64,000 bases of DNA, from assembly GCA_963921425.1 (NCBI GenBank), contig OY992840.1, positions 17,834,621 to 17,898,620 on the forward strand, read 5' to 3'. The notes below the pieces were generated by a model that was not told the origin of the DNA, searched no databases, and worked only from the letters and a program-made list of their open reading frames with translations. The DNA is from Dryas octopetala. Lineage: Eukaryota > Streptophyta > Magnoliopsida > Rosales > Rosaceae. Positions within the stretch are counted from its first letter, which is position 1, and each line of letters begins with the position of its first letter. This document shows positions 1 to 16,766 of the stretch, piece after piece. The position numbers and the translations under genes are program-made.

Positions 1-1931
1 ACCTGAGCTCATGTCAATGAGTGTTATGAGGTGAATGAGAGAGTTTGAGTGTGATTGTGGCCTTCGATTTTAATTTATGTTATGTTTTGGTGTTGGATCT
101 CTCAAATAATAAATGTCAGCCAAACACATGGATCACTGCAGTTTTTCGTTACTCACTCTCTCACTTCCCCTCCATTTTTTGGGGTTTTTTTTAGTGAAGA
201 TGTAAAAGTAAAACCACCATTCCGAATTTCAAAATATTTTGGTTATTTAAGAGAAATATTTTCGTCTTAGACTCTTAGTTAACTTAGTTCTATTATTTGC
301 GTATAAGTGTATAACATACAATTTATTAATTTAAGTTGGCATTTCGTACATCAATATTGTAAAATTCTTTTATATAAATTAAATACCTTTAAAAAGTGAA
401 ACAAATTTTCATCCATAATAATTTCATTCGTGAAGTTTGTGGGCGGTTCATTCAAATAATACTAAGTTTAAAGAGTATAATGTACACTTTAAATTGATAG
501 CGTGTGAAGCAATTTTTCTATTATTAATTAAGTGTTACAAGTTACAACCTCTATTCGAATGACATTTGGATAATGAATGAGGTTTTTAACCTTGAACTAA
601 TTCATTTCCTCCTATTTAGTACCTAAATTAAAAAAAAAAATTGTTTACTGTTATGTATACAAAAAAATAAGTTGTATAATTGTATTTATTATTTAATCTT
701 AATTTGTCCAATAAGCAGTGCTATGATTTAATTATTTGAATTACTGTTTAGTGAATTAGTAGTTGTTTTATTTATAGAAAAATTGTAATTTGAAATCCCA
801 AAAAAAAAAAAAAAAAAACTTAAAATTGAACCAAGATGGATTGAGACTTTTTGTCTTTTTCAAAAGTCCTTTTAGAGTGACTATGTTAATGTTGCGTACT
901 AATTTCAAAGGGGAATTAAATTAAAGTAGGTCATTTTCAAGTTGTTTACACAGAGACGAACACCCCAAAAGATTATTATTTTTAATTTTTCTTTTGATGG
1001 GCCAAAGATTTTTACTTAATCTTTAATGGGCGTGTTCCAGATTCAGACGCTACAAGCCTACAACAGTGCTGCTGGTTATCTAGCTAAATTTAGTTTGGGC
1101 TCGTTGCAATTGAATGCAACATTAACAGTATAATTTTATAGTAATTTTTAGAATTTGAGTAATGCAGTTGCGGAGGGTCAACATCGGATGTGAGAAAAGG
1201 TTCGAACACATTTGAACGCTCTCTCACATTCAGGAGTATCTCTCGTCCTGTATTAGAGAAAAACGATAGTTTTATATGTGATTTATGAAAAATCATAACC
1301 TAAATAACCTAACTATAAAATGGTTGTGTAGTAGTCCTTGATATGAAGATTCTGAACTCTCAACCATCCATTGATCAGCCTATGTCGAGATTTGGTATTA
1401 AAGCATTTAATACTTAATGGGGGTGGGCTCGCTTTGTCCACTACTACAATTTTGAATCATGGCAACATATAAGTTATAAGTTATAACCAACCGTATTGCA
1501 AAAAAATTGGAGATAAATCTGCGTTCTTCCAAAGTTGTCTAGTTCAACAATGAATATCATTGTTAAATCCAGTAACAAATGGATTTATTGTGAAGTTCAC
1601 ATCACTTAAGAACTACATCACTTTGGAACTAGTTACTGATGTTAGCCAAATTTAGAGTAGTAAGTAGGGTAAACCAGATACTTAGATTTAATAAGAAAGT
1701 GAAAAGGATTTGAATTGAATTTCAAAGATAACCTGCTCAATCTGTCTAGCAGTTAGTACACCAAAACACAATTAATAAGCACCATAATCCTTTCTGGTCT
1801 CTAGGCACTTCATTACCTTAATACTTCTGAGAGTTCCCTGGACCCAAAACAAATGGAATTGGAAAGCCATGTAATTTTTCTTTTAGCTTTAATCCCATAC
1901 AAATGCTATCTGCACTTGTCTATGTATGAAA
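1..1931. other. Gene-free AT-rich intergenic stretch
   Basis: I see no supportable gene here. The reading frames are short, lack splice-site context and show no family resemblance. The stretch contains poly-A/T runs (for example near 800-820) and lies downstream of the stop codon of the agmatine deiminase gene, so its right end probably includes that gene's 3' UTR. Confidence 0.6.
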
Positions 1932-5989
<4,058 letters not shown>

Positions 5990-6129
5990 GGCTTGCCCTC
6001 TCTATCTGACAAAAACTAAGACTTACAAGTGAGAACTCTAGTAGTTTTTGTTTGATTGAAGAAGATGAGCTGAAGGACAAGGAATCTGAGACCTTCTGAA
6101 CTGGCCTTGTACAGAACAAGTGGGGGCTA

Positions 6130-6150
6130 CTTTAACATATATAGTGGACT
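6130..6150 (-). promoter_or_regulatory. Probable TATA box of AIH
   Basis: The minus strand reads ACTATATATG here, about 150 bp upstream of the AIH start codon. The spacing fits a TATA box with a transcription start and short 5' UTR between it and the ATG. It was judged by motif and distance only. Confidence 0.4.
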
Positions 6151-8396
6151 GGTGGGGGCTAAAAGTAGGTACTGTTAGCTGCAGATGTCACTTGTCAGGG
6201 TTCCAACTTTTTGGCTCATTGATTTGATTGACTAAAAAAAAACAAGGAAAATGCGTAACCACTATTTAGAATTTACATCCATTATTTTAGTCGGTAATTT
6301 TAGGGACCAACTATAAGTCTATAAGACACTGCACAGTGCACACTGTACGTCTAAATTTAATGGCTCAGAATTTATAAAGAATAGAAAAAATGAATCTGTT
6401 AAATTTAAAGATTAGAAATACACCTGCATTTCGACCAAAAAAAAAAAGAAATACACCTGCATTGTATGCGGTGTCTGCGTGTCAAAGGGAAAGTGGTACG
6501 TTATCTCAGCCTCTCAGGTGGTGCTGTTTTCATCTTATGAGTGATGGGTGTTAGCATGTCCAGAAAACAATGAGAGAGAGCTTAAACAAAGAAGAACTGA
6601 AAGGCTGCCATGGCCAAATCGGGTTATCTCCGCAACTTAAAATATGCAGGGCAAGTCACACTCTGTACTGGTCCAGGTTCAACCTAAAACGGAAGCCCAC
6701 GGAAATCTTTTCAAGTTTTCAGCTTCTCGAGACATGAGATAAGGTTCAATGGTGCAAAATTTGGTACATGTTTCACCAATATTTCACCATAAACAAATTT
6801 AAAGCATAAAAATGAGCAACGTATGTGCACTTAGGCAATAAATACACAGTGATCATTATAATTAGAAAAATAAAAAATTTACAACATAACATAACAAGAT
6901 GGTAAGTTAAACACAAACAAAGCACCTGATGCAATTTAAGCTTCATTGTTTTTTTATGTGAACAAAATAAAAGATGGTAAGTAAAACACAAACAAAGCAC
7001 TTGATGCAATTTAAGCTTCATTGGTTTTTTATGTAACAAAATAATTTTTTTTGACACCTTTATGATATCTCATGCTGTATGAATGATTGATAAGCTTTAT
7101 TATTTTTTGATGTGAACAAAATAAATTTTTTTTAACACGTTACGATATCTCAATACTGTATGAATGATTAATATATTTTTTATCTCTTTATTCTTTGCGG
7201 CTTTTTAAATAATTGATATGTCTTTTATCTTTTTATTTTTGGTAGTATGTGATCCGTTATTGAGATTCTCATTGAGAAAAAAATCTCTATATTCATAATA
7301 AAAATTGTTAGTTGCACTTCAAAATAAACTTCCCACACTCCTTTCTCCTCCAAGTTCTTACATTATTTGATATATTACATACTAATTCCTCCTTCTGGTG
7401 AATTATTTCTATGAGAAATACAAGTTCTTACATTTCTATGCACAGTAGATAACTTGAAAAAAATCTTTACCACTTTTCAGCCAAAATAGAAAAAAAATCT
7501 TTCAATCTATGCCAACTTGTAGTGGTTCAGTCCAAATCAACATTGACCAAAAACAAAAAAAGTCCAAATCAGCCGTGGTCCCCTTAGAGGCCCAGTACAA
7601 TGTTCTAACTCATTCAAGACTCTCGTCTTAATAACTTCCACTCCATATTGTCACGAAAAAAGAAAACAACACTTTCACGAATCACAGTTACAGACTTACA
7701 GCCGAATATATGCCATCCATGATCCATCTCTCTGAGGAATTTTTGCATCTGAATTTTTATTGTGTGTACCTCTCAAACTGAAGTACTTGACCAACCAGCC
7801 CCCACCATCTGTCATCTCTCTCTACTTCAACCATCCACACAAGATGACAAGATCAAGAAATCATAGGAACCCATGAAATTTCTCAGAACCTACTAGCCAG
7901 TACGTCTCCAAGTAACTCTAGGAATTCTGAGGAATAGTTGCAACTGTGACTTCTTTTTCTTTCATTGAAAAAGGTTTGATGACTTTGACTCAATCAATCT
8001 AACAAAATATCTATTTATGCTTTGTGGGGAAATGCCCTCTTGGTAATTTATGGGTCACTGTTTCTTGATGATTTCTTCTTCTGGGTATCTCCATTTTCAT
8101 TTATTACAGTTAGAATGATACAAGCTGGTCTTTAAATTTTTTTTTTTTTTTGGGGGGGGTGGGGGGGTTGAAGGAGTTTCTTGAATGCTAATTTGTTATT
8201 TCAATTTAGTTATTAGTATGCCTACTTGATGTTTTAGCATGGAGTTCTACCTCCAAGCCATATAATGAATTTCACAGTGTAAAGTTGTGCAATTCTTTGC
8301 TGTTTGATTGTTCTCTATATAAGCACATTCAAAAGGGTTGCTTTTGCTATTTGTTTATGCAGCATACAGGGAATATTATACATTTTTCAACTCTAA
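6151..8396. other. Intergenic region between divergent AIH and TTM genes
   Basis: No coding exon is recognised. It contains a local tandem duplication (6898-7044), long A and T runs, and a poly-T/poly-G stretch near 8140-8170. Both flanking genes point outward from here, so their promoters lie within it. The last few hundred bases before 8397 probably hold the TTM 5' UTR, possibly with a leader intron. Confidence 0.5.
6898..7044. repeat. About 74-bp tandem duplication with a third degenerate partial copy
   Basis: The segment starting AGATGGTAAG and running through the AAGCTTCATTG and GTGAACAAAATAA words occurs at 6898-6970 and again at 6972-7044 with only a few differences. A more diverged partial copy, from AAGCTTTATT to AACAAAATAAA, follows near 7091-7130. 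It is noncoding. Confidence 0.8.
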
Positions 8397-11300
8397 ATGG
8401 CTCAAGATACAATTTCTGGTGTTGAATCTCCTAGGCCGCGTTCCGGTCTTTTGCGAGATCAGGTCCAACTTGTTAAAAGGAAGGATTGCGATCGATATGA
8501 GATTGCCCCAATTCAAGATGTACTGTCATTTGAGAAAGGTTTCTTTATAGTAATTCGGGCATGCCAGTTGTTGGCTCAAAAGAATGATGGCATAGTACTG
8601 GTTGGAGTAGCAGGCCCCTCTGGAGCTGGTAAGACTGTTTTCACAGAGAAAGTGCTCAGCTTTATGCCCAGCATTGCTGTCATTGCAATGGACAACTACA
8701 ATGACGCTAGTCGTATCATTGATGGCAACTTTGACGGTAAACACTCTCATCTTCATCATATCGCCTAGGTCATTTAGAGTTCCTCTAACTTGATTTAGAA
8801 TTATTTTGGTGTGTCAACCTCTGCAATGCTTGCATTTTCTTTTTCAGCCTTCAAATTTTTCTTTGTTCTGTAAATATTGTTAATAGCCAAGCACTCTCAC
8901 TTGGAACCACCGTTAATTTCTCCAGTTATTGAAATGTCACATCTTTTCAGTAAATTTGTTTTATAGTCCTAGGCAGCATATTTGTCATTTTAAGGGGGGC
9001 ATTGCCGGAAACGACGCTTGGATGCCTGAGGCTCTGCAAAATGGGTTGAGGGCCTTTGAATTTTATAACACCGGTTGATTTTTTTAAAAATAGGATGCAG
9101 TCATCCGCATCAGGAAGGAGTCCCTGTGGAACTTCTATGAAGTTCAGACTGCGTTCTTCCAACACTTTTGGATCCCCTCAACCCCTTTTTCATTACTAAT
9201 GGAATATCCTTCAAAAGGGCGAAGGCAGGATTCACAATAAAATAATGTCATTATGTTTTGCATCTTTCAATATTGTTCACTTCCTTGTTTATAGTTTTCA
9301 TGAAAGTGTACTTCTATTTCTTCCTCCATTGCCATCTCTACATCTATTTTTAAATTATCAAGCATTACAATAATTGATTATAGATCACAGGAGTCATGGC
9401 TGAACTCTAATAGTTGTGTTTTGAAACAGATCCTCGCCTGACAGATTATGACACATTGCTTGAAAACATACATGGCTTAAAAGCAGGGAAGCCTGTTGAG
9501 GTTCCAGTATATGATTTCAAGTCTAGCTCACGCACAGGTTACAGGTAGTGCATCTCTGCATGATGTGGAAAACATTAACTTGCCATCCTCACTAATTCCA
9601 TTTGAATTGAGGAGGGGTGGGGATGAAAGAAATAAGATAAAATTATGATTGTGCTAACTAATTTTTTTTTTGGGAGCAGAGACTTGTTTCTGTTATTATT
9701 GTTGTGATACGTAATTGAATCTAAAATCTAGAGGAGGCTCATCATGTCTGGCCTTCTTTTGAGTACCTTTTAGATAATTTAATAGCTTTGGTTGTCTTCT
9801 GATTCTGCTGTATATGCTTGCCTGTGCTTCTACCAGGACAGTAGAGGTCCCTAGCTCCCGTATTGTGATCATTGAGGGCATATATGCCTTAAGTGAGAAA
9901 TTGCGACCTTTGCTAGATCTTCGTGTATCTATTACTGGTGGAGTTCACTTTGATCTTGTAAAACGGGTTTTACGGGACATCCAACGTGCCGGCCAAGAGC
10001 CTCAAGAAATTATCCATCAAATATCTGAAACGGTTACCCCTTTATCCCGTGTTAGAATTTATTTACAGAGTGGCCTCTATAACATGTAATTATTAGGCAT
10101 ACAAAGGATTTATGGTGGTGGTTCTCATCTACAATTTTGATACAGGTGTATCCTATGTACAAGGCCTTTATTGAGCCAGATCTCCAGACAGCACATATAA
10201 AAATCACCAACAAGTTTAATCCTTTCACTGGTTTTCAGAACCCTACATATATTTTAAAGGTTGAATACTAGATTTTATTTTCAGGTCTTTTTCTCTGTCA
10301 GTTTGTATGCTTCAATTAAAAAAAATTGTTTATTTTTTCTGACTGTTTTACTGGGCCATTTTTTTTTTTGTTGCAGTCAACTAAGGCAGTGACAGTGGAT
10401 CAAATCAAGGCTGTTATTTCTGAAGATCACAAAGAAACCACAGAAGAAACTTATGACATATATCTTTTACCACCAGGTGAAGATCCTGAAGCATGTCAAT
10501 CGTATCTAAGGATGAGGAACAGGGATGGCAAATACAATCTCATGTTTGAGGTTAGACATCTGTAAACTAAAGATTCTTCAAGCTAATATATGCATTTGAG
10601 TTGATCCTACCAGTGTCCTTGCCTACTTGTATATCAAAGGTGTTTACATCTTTGATCATTGTGTGTCTAAATATCATAGTTTGTTCTAGAGAAGGATTTC
10701 TGACTACTCTCTCTCTCTCTCTCACAGGAGTGGGTTACAGATAGTCCCTTCATAATATCACCTAGAATAACTTTTGAAGTTACTGTGCGTCTTCTTGGAG
10801 GTCTCATGGCCTTAGGGTATACAATTGCATCCATCCTGAAAAGAAGCAGCCATGTCTTCTGTGATGATAAGGTTTGCGTGAAAACTGATTGGTTGGAGCA
10901 ACTTAATCGACAATATGTTCAGGTATCATGCCATTTTATGCATTTTTGTTTGCGACACATTTTTATTTCCTAATTGCGTGCTGACTATTTTATTTATACT
11001 AAACTAATTGATATATATATATATATAAATAATACTTGATGAATCAGTCTGTAAAATATAAATGGACTATTAGTACATTACCAAAAAGGAAAACAAGACT
11101 GTTAGCATTTGCTTTTTAGGTGAAATTCGTAAAGCTTAGCACTAACTTGCTGAACTGGGTACGAAGGTGCAAGGAAGGGATCGGTTATATGTTAAATTTG
11201 TTGGGGAGCAGCTTGGCCTTGATGGTTCATATGTTCCGCGTACTTACATCGAACAAATCCAGCTGGAGAAACTTGTAAATGATGTCATGGTATGACTCTT

Positions 11301-13178
11301 CCAACTGATCATGCATTGTCTTGCTCATACATGGTCCTGATGTGATCAATCTACAGGCCTTGCCAGATGATTTGAAGACGAAGCTCAGCATAGATGATGA
11401 TTTTCTTTCAAGCCCTAAAGAAGCCCTTTCCCGAGCCTCAGCAGATAGGAGAAGCAAGTATCTCAACCGGTACTTTTCATTTTCAGCTATTTGCCAAGAA
11501 TTGAAAGGATATTAAAATGAAAAGGGGGGGAAGGGAAAATGAGGTAAAAGAAGAATTCAAAATTACGAAAAGGAAAAGGAAGGCCACTGGATATCATCAC
11601 CCATTTGTTGGTTAGCTTGTTTGAATCAAACTACTGTTTTAGTTTTTCATAACCAATAAACTATAATCCAGCTGATCATGCTTTTTATGCACTGATTAGT
11701 GCCTTTAACATCATATTCTCTATTTTGGGCAGTGGTATATCACACTCTTACTCAAATCAAAGGGACAAGACTCTGTCCAAGCTAACAAGACTTGCTGTTA
11801 ACAATGGAAGGTTTGATGGAAGAACACTGGAATCACCTGCAGCACTTTCAAACCAGGTGAGCTAACGGTTCCTCGTGTATGGCTATGATATTTTGTTTTC
11901 TCACTGCGCAGAAACTCCGCTTCTTGTATTGGGTTTCTGAGAAAACAGAGAGAGAGGGAAATAGGGAATGCTGACACTGTACCCCCCACTCCCTCCCCCT
12001 TTTTAATAGAGTAGTATTACTATCTCTAACCCATCATTAGAATGTTAGCTTCTGCTTATTTGCTCCTTTTCTGTGTCTGCATGGCACCTAAATATGAAAT
12101 TTTTTTCACCAATAATTTTGTCTTGTATTATTTCAGGGAATTATTACTCAACTTTCAGAACAAATTTCTACGCTGAATGAGAGGATGGATGAGTTTACAT
12201 CTCGTGTTGAAGAACTGAACACCAAGTTCTCAGTCAGAAAAGCTTCAGCTAGCCAGCAAAACTTGGCATTGCAGGCTGAAGCCTGCAATGGATCTGGACC
12301 TACTTCTCTTTTTGTTACTAGCTTAAGTAATGGTGCATTGGCAGGATCACTTCTGCCCACTTCTTCATCTTCTTCTCAATTGGCCAAGGAGTCCCCACTG
12401 ATGGAAGAGGTATTTTGTAATAAATAAACTTGTGGTGATAGATCGATTTTGTTTATGTTCACACATTTCCCTCCCTTCTACATATAAATCCTAAAATTAT
12501 TTTTAGAAAAAAGAAAAAGAAAGAAAGGAAAAGCTTGTAAGATTTGGTTAGGCAATGATATTAGTGGAAAGATGACTGGTGGACATACCTTCAAGGCAGT
12601 GTATCAACAATGAACACGAGATCTTTACATGTAACTGTAGTTAACTTTTCCTCCTTTGGAAGACTGGTGAGAAATTAAGAATTTTCTCTTAATTTTGAAT
12701 AATTGGTAGAAACATGTTGCATGAAGTTTATTTCTTATGAATCTGGTAGTAACACTCTTTGGGACTGAAGTCACGATGTCATACCAAACTGCCAATGTCC
12801 TGTTTCTGAGTTTCTTTTTCTGTTACAAATGCAATTAACCGTTTGAAGTCATACAATGAAAAAGGTGAAAAGAGGATGATTGCCAAAGGTCTTTGATTTG
12901 CATTTTCTTTTCTTCTTCCTTTCTGATATGCTTATTTCCTTATTTGGACCACTCAACAGATAGTAGCCATCACACGGGGGCAACGTCAGGTCATGCACCA
13001 AATAGACAATTTGAGCAATCTTCTGCGAGAGTATTCAGGAGAGAGGTGTCGCCAAGGAAGAACAGATAGTAACAGAAGAATGACTGATATTGACTCAATT
13101 GGTGTCCCACTTATTCTTACTTTGGCAATTGGTGGCTTAGGTGTTTTGCTTTTCAGGAGTCTGACTTCCCAGAAATAA
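8397..13178 (+). CDS. Triphosphate tunnel metalloenzyme, uridine kinase-like plus CYTH (TTM1/TTM2 type)
   Basis: Eleven exons: 8397-8736, 9430-9544, 9837-10032, 10146-10259, 10377-10550, 10728-10922, 11167-11289, 11357-11469, 11733-11856, 12137-12409 and 12960-13178. They total 1986 nt (661 residues) and every junction keeps frame. The protein begins with a P-loop kinase-like domain (GPSGAGKT at residues 73-80), continues into a CYTH-type domain ([15 protein letters not shown], then [17 protein letters not shown]), then a coiled-coil segment ([15 protein letters not shown]), and ends with a hydrophobic segment ([17 protein letters not shown]) that fits a tail anchor. In Arabidopsis, TTM1 and TTM2 have this architecture, act on pyrophosphate, and are linked to senescence and defence respectively. 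Sequence alone does not let me choose between the paralogues. The start ATG follows an in-frame-neutral leader and opens the conserved N terminus. Confidence 0.93.
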
Positions 13179-14045
13179 TTTCATGGCAAGCAGCTAACTT
13201 CCCAGCATACAACCCTCAAGGGGGAGGAAGATACAGGATTTCTGGTGTTCCAAATAAGGGTAACCTGCCTTCGTGATGGAAGGAGGCAAATATCCATTTC
13301 TAGGTTTGTACTAGTGTGGTCAGGCCATATTGTAAATATTTAGCATACATAAGTTAAAAATGAGTAAAATTATATATCTTTTGTCGTTGTACTCAACTTT
13401 TTGATATCTTTCAAAATACAAGTGGAAAGTGTTGCAGATGAGCCAGTCAGATCCAGATTTGCTCTTATGTGACATATACTACTTAATCTGCATAGAAATG
13501 GAAGATTTGGCAATTCTTAATTTCATTTGGTACTTGGCTTTGCACTATGCATTTGGTAAGTCACCTTAGACTTGGCAGAAAGAGTTTAATTTATCTTTTA
13601 TTTGGGTAAATGAAAGAGTATAAATTGAGGGGAACGTCACATAGAAAATGCTAATTGCTAAAAATCCAATTTGAACGCCACACTGCAAATTGAGAGAACT
13701 ATAGGTTAATTCAGAACCCATTAGCCGGCCAACTTGTGGTGATCTTGCTCCAACATCACCGTTTACGTGTACCCAAAAAGAGAAAAAGGCTCATCACATC
13801 ATGTCATCATGGTAAGAAGCCCAAGGTCCAAGCTTCACGGGACAACCATTTAGAAAAACAGTCATGTTCCAAAAATAAACCGACTCTGCCAAATGTTTCA
13901 CTTCAATAGTTACACAATCGAACACATTGATATTTGCCAATACAAAGTACAACGTCCAGCACTTAGAGGCAGAAAAAAAAAAAAAAAAAAAAAGAACCTA
14001 ACATAAGATAACCAGTACAAGGGGAAGTAATTTTTTTTCCAGTCT
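13179..14045. other. Convergent 3' flanks of TTM and NHP2
   Basis: No gene is seen. The left part should contain the TTM 3' UTR and the right part the NHP2 3' UTR (minus strand). A poly-A run occurs at about 13974-13994. The two genes are transcribed toward each other. Confidence 0.5.
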
Positions 14046-15513
14046 TCAGAAAAGGGAGGATTGAAGTTCAGAAATATCTTCTGCAACTTGATCATAATCT
14101 GCCTTTAGTTTTCCTTGTTCCTCTGCGGCTAATTCCCCCTTGGTAGGCTTGGTTGTCACCAGAACACAGCAAGTCGGCCTCTTGGTGGCCCCTGCATTTG
14201 CAAGATCCTGAAGAAGACATTTACAATACTAAGGTTACTAGTTTTCTAATCAGTGGTGCAGCTAAACATAAACGAATGCTTTCCTATTGAACAATATTGA
14301 AAACTTTTATAAAGAAAATACCCAGAATTATAAGGAACTTAAAAAGATGAGTGAAATAAAAGTTTCTTTAGATTATGTTTGGCTAATTAGTTGTTGGTTT
14401 TTGTTTCTCACATGTGTCCACACAAACAAATGTCTCAACCACAATGTAGGGCGACAGAACAATGGTCATGCAATAATTTTTTTACATTGCAAACTTACTT
14501 CTTTCGATGTCACATAAACATATGGAATTTCAGCCTCTTCACATAAGATTGGAACATGAGTGATCACATCAATAGGAGAAATGTTCCCAGCTATAATACA
14601 TATTCTGCACTCACAGAAAAACAAGGATACAAAAATCATTAAAAAAATTTATAAAAGTAACTCCAACACAATCTTTATGCTAAATCCTTTTCATCCCAGG
14701 AAACAAATAAACTAATGCTTCCATTTCTGCGGCAATCTCAGACCTATGGAACATAAGAACTAGAGTTAGCAGGTTAAGACCACCTTCTGCATCTGATGAG
14801 TACATTACTACATTAATTGCACTACATCCATAGCACCGAGACTGTCAAATTAAGTTCCTTCTCTCAGTATGTGATTCTACTTCAAAACACTTCCCTGATT
14901 CTAATAATGTTATCGCTCTCCAAGTCATATTAGTCAAGATTAAATGAGCTAACCATCCAACCTACCATCAAGTTATGCCTTATTAAAACATGTTTCTGTA
15001 CTCCATTCTAACTCTATTCATAATTGAAGATCAATTGAATTAATGATAACTCATATATCTGATTGTGTTTCAATAATCAAACAAAAATCAATATAAGTTG
15101 GGTTCTTTCCGTTCTATCTTTTATAGAAGCAAATGAATTTCCCCAATAAAAATTGAAAATAAAAAGAGGAACTTGACAAAAAACTGACCCTTTTTGACCT
15201 CGCCTTATGCTTTTGACTACTTCCTTCACTCCTCTCTTCAAGCATTTGTGCTCAGCAGCTACAAAATACAACAATAAACATCAAATTTCACACACATACA
15301 TACGTAATTACAGACATATAAATATATATATATTTGTACATGTACTTCTATGTATATGTAAATCTATATGTATATACCTCTCCGAACAAGCTTGAGCGTT
15401 CGCTTGCAGAGCTTCTTCCCAGCAAGGGGTTTGGCTATGGGAGCAAGAGCCTGAATCTTCTTCCTCTCTCTCTCCTTCTGCTGCGACTTCTCTACTTCGC
15501 TATCGCTTCCCAT
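14046..15513 (-). CDS. NHP2: H/ACA snoRNP core protein NHP2 (L7Ae family)
   Basis: NHP2 is one of four core proteins of H/ACA snoRNPs, which guide pseudouridylation of rRNA and act in the nucleolus. Exons on the minus strand: 15378-15513, 15189-15258, 14499-14604 and 14046-14207. Together they give 474 nt (157 residues), the family's normal length. Features are a charged N terminus (MGSDSEVEKSQQKER), LAPIAKPLAGKKLCKRTLKL, the L7Ae-fold segments RGVKEVVKSIRRGQKG and CIIAGNISPIDVITHVP, and GATKRPTCCVLV. An upstream in-frame ATG at 15579 exists, but MGSDSE at 15513 matches the conserved family start, so I chose it. Arabidopsis, as I recall, places AIH (At5g08170) and NHP2 (At5g08180) next to each other. 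Here they are neighbours except for the intervening TTM gene. Confidence 0.95.
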
Positions 15514-15544
15514 CTCTCTCTTCCTCTTCTTTCTCGCTGGCTGG

Positions 15545-15705
15545 AGACTAGGGTTTTTCACTCTCTCCCAAAGTCCCACACCAACACTACTGAAAATTAG
15601 GGTTTTTTATCACAAGGGTTTAAGGAATTGTGGGCTCTGGGATGGGCTTGATGAATGGATACATTATTTGGGCCCAGCCCAACCTCCGGCCCAAATAAAA
15701 AAGTA
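15545..15705 (-). promoter_or_regulatory. Telo-box and site II cluster upstream of NHP2
   Basis: Two telo-box cores (AAACCCTA on the minus strand) lie at about 15549-15557 and 15597-15606. Several site II-type TGGGCC/T words in both orientations lie at about 15638-15696, for example GGGCCCAGCCCA and CGGCCCAAA. This pairing is a known signature of plant ribosome-biogenesis and translation genes and is thought to be read by TCP and telo-box binding factors. Its position just upstream of the NHP2 start fits that role. Confidence 0.6.
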
Positions 15706-15809
15706 AAAGCAAAAGTGTTAGCATGAGTTAGGACATGTTTACTAAACTGACCAAAAAAAAAAAAAAAGCAAAAGTGTTAGCATGAGCTTGGACATATTTA
15801 CTAAACTGA
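15705..15809. repeat. 46-bp direct repeat, two copies at 59-bp period
   Basis: The block from AAAAGCAAAAGTGTTAGC to TTTACTAAACTGA is present at 15705-15750 and at 15764-15809 with about three mismatches, separated by a short poly-A. It sits at the left end of a candidate MITE-like element, as if the left terminus had been duplicated. Confidence 0.75.
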
Positions 15810-16537
15810 AATCGGAATGAACAAAAATTGAAATGAAGAGAAATTAGAATGAGAAGAAATAACATGAATCAGAATCATCAATTCTCATTAATGTATTTAC
15901 TAACCGTCATAAATGAAAATGAAAATAAAATTGATATCCATAAACGTGTTTATTAACTAGTAAAAATCAGAATCAAAATGAATTTGATTACTAAAATACT
16001 CTTATACAACATCTATTATATTTCTTAGATGCTATTTATTAATCATAATTGCTTAAATGATAAATATTTATTTTGTTACTATTTATATTTCTATCAACTA
16101 TTTATTAATCCATTATATTTTTTACAATTTTAATATTTTTATTTATTAATCCATTTATTAACTATTTATACTTAAAATTTTAATATTTTTTACAATTTAT
16201 TTCTATCAACTATTTAATATTCCTTTTAAATGATAAAATAAAAGGTATTTTTAGTTTTTCATAAAAAATGTGGGGTATTTTGGACATGAAAATTTCATTA
16301 CGATCCCCTTCCTCATTCCAGACCCTTCTAAAGAATCTTATTCACCCAAAATCATGAATGCCCCACGTGCATTCCATTTCTCCTTTAAGTTTGGTAAACA
16401 GGGGAATAAAATTCTATTTTCATTTCCAACGGTTCAGTAAACACAAGAATGAGAATGAGAATGATTCTCAAATATTATTAAACACAAAAATGAAAATCAT
16501 TCTTATTCACATTCTCAATATTAGTAAACATGCCCCT
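15731..16537. mobile_element. Candidate MITE-like element with inverted ends
   Basis: The left side reads GGACATGTTTACTAA. The right side reads TTAGTAAACATGCCCC, which on the other strand is GGGGCATGTTTACTAA. The roughly 0.8-kb interior is very AT-rich, has no ORF, and contains GAATGAGAATGATTCTC words near both ends. The ends are similar but not perfect, and I cannot fix a target-site duplication, so the boundaries are approximate. Confidence 0.45.
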
Positions 16538-16699
16538 AGTGTGTTAAGGAATTCAACTGTGTAATTAGTCGGTAATTGGGTTGCCTTATTTGTAATTTTT
16601 TAATTCCTTGTGGGTTTAGGAATGTAAATATATAGATACCCTTTTGTCTGAAAATACTTACGCTAAAACTATTCTTTGCAAAAAGACCATCGAAACGGA

Positions 16700-16712
16700 G
16701 AGTAGGGTTTTG
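16700..16712 (+). promoter_or_regulatory. Telo-box-like motif upstream of PheRS beta
   Basis: The word GTAGGGTTTTGG, which contains the complement of AAACCCTA, lies about 60 bp before the start codon. It is the same class of element as upstream of NHP2, consistent with both being growth-linked translation or ribosome genes. Confidence 0.4.
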
Positions 16713-16766
16713 GTTTCTCTCTCGTAGTGGCAGTGTGTGTGCTATCGGAGAGAGTCTGAGTCCGCC

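Noticed and set aside
1190..1240. GGTTCGAA word suggesting a tRNA T-arm
   Set aside because: No acceptor stem, D arm or anticodon arm can be folded around it.
6773..7057. 94-codon minus-strand frame with repeated LKLHQVLCLC segment
   Set aside because: The repeat is explained by the noncoding tandem duplication; there is no start or splice context.
8947..9165. 72-codon minus-strand frame in TTM intron 1
   Set aside because: The intronic stretch is somewhat GC-richer than its surroundings and might be an old insertion, but no repeat ends or protein similarity could be supported.
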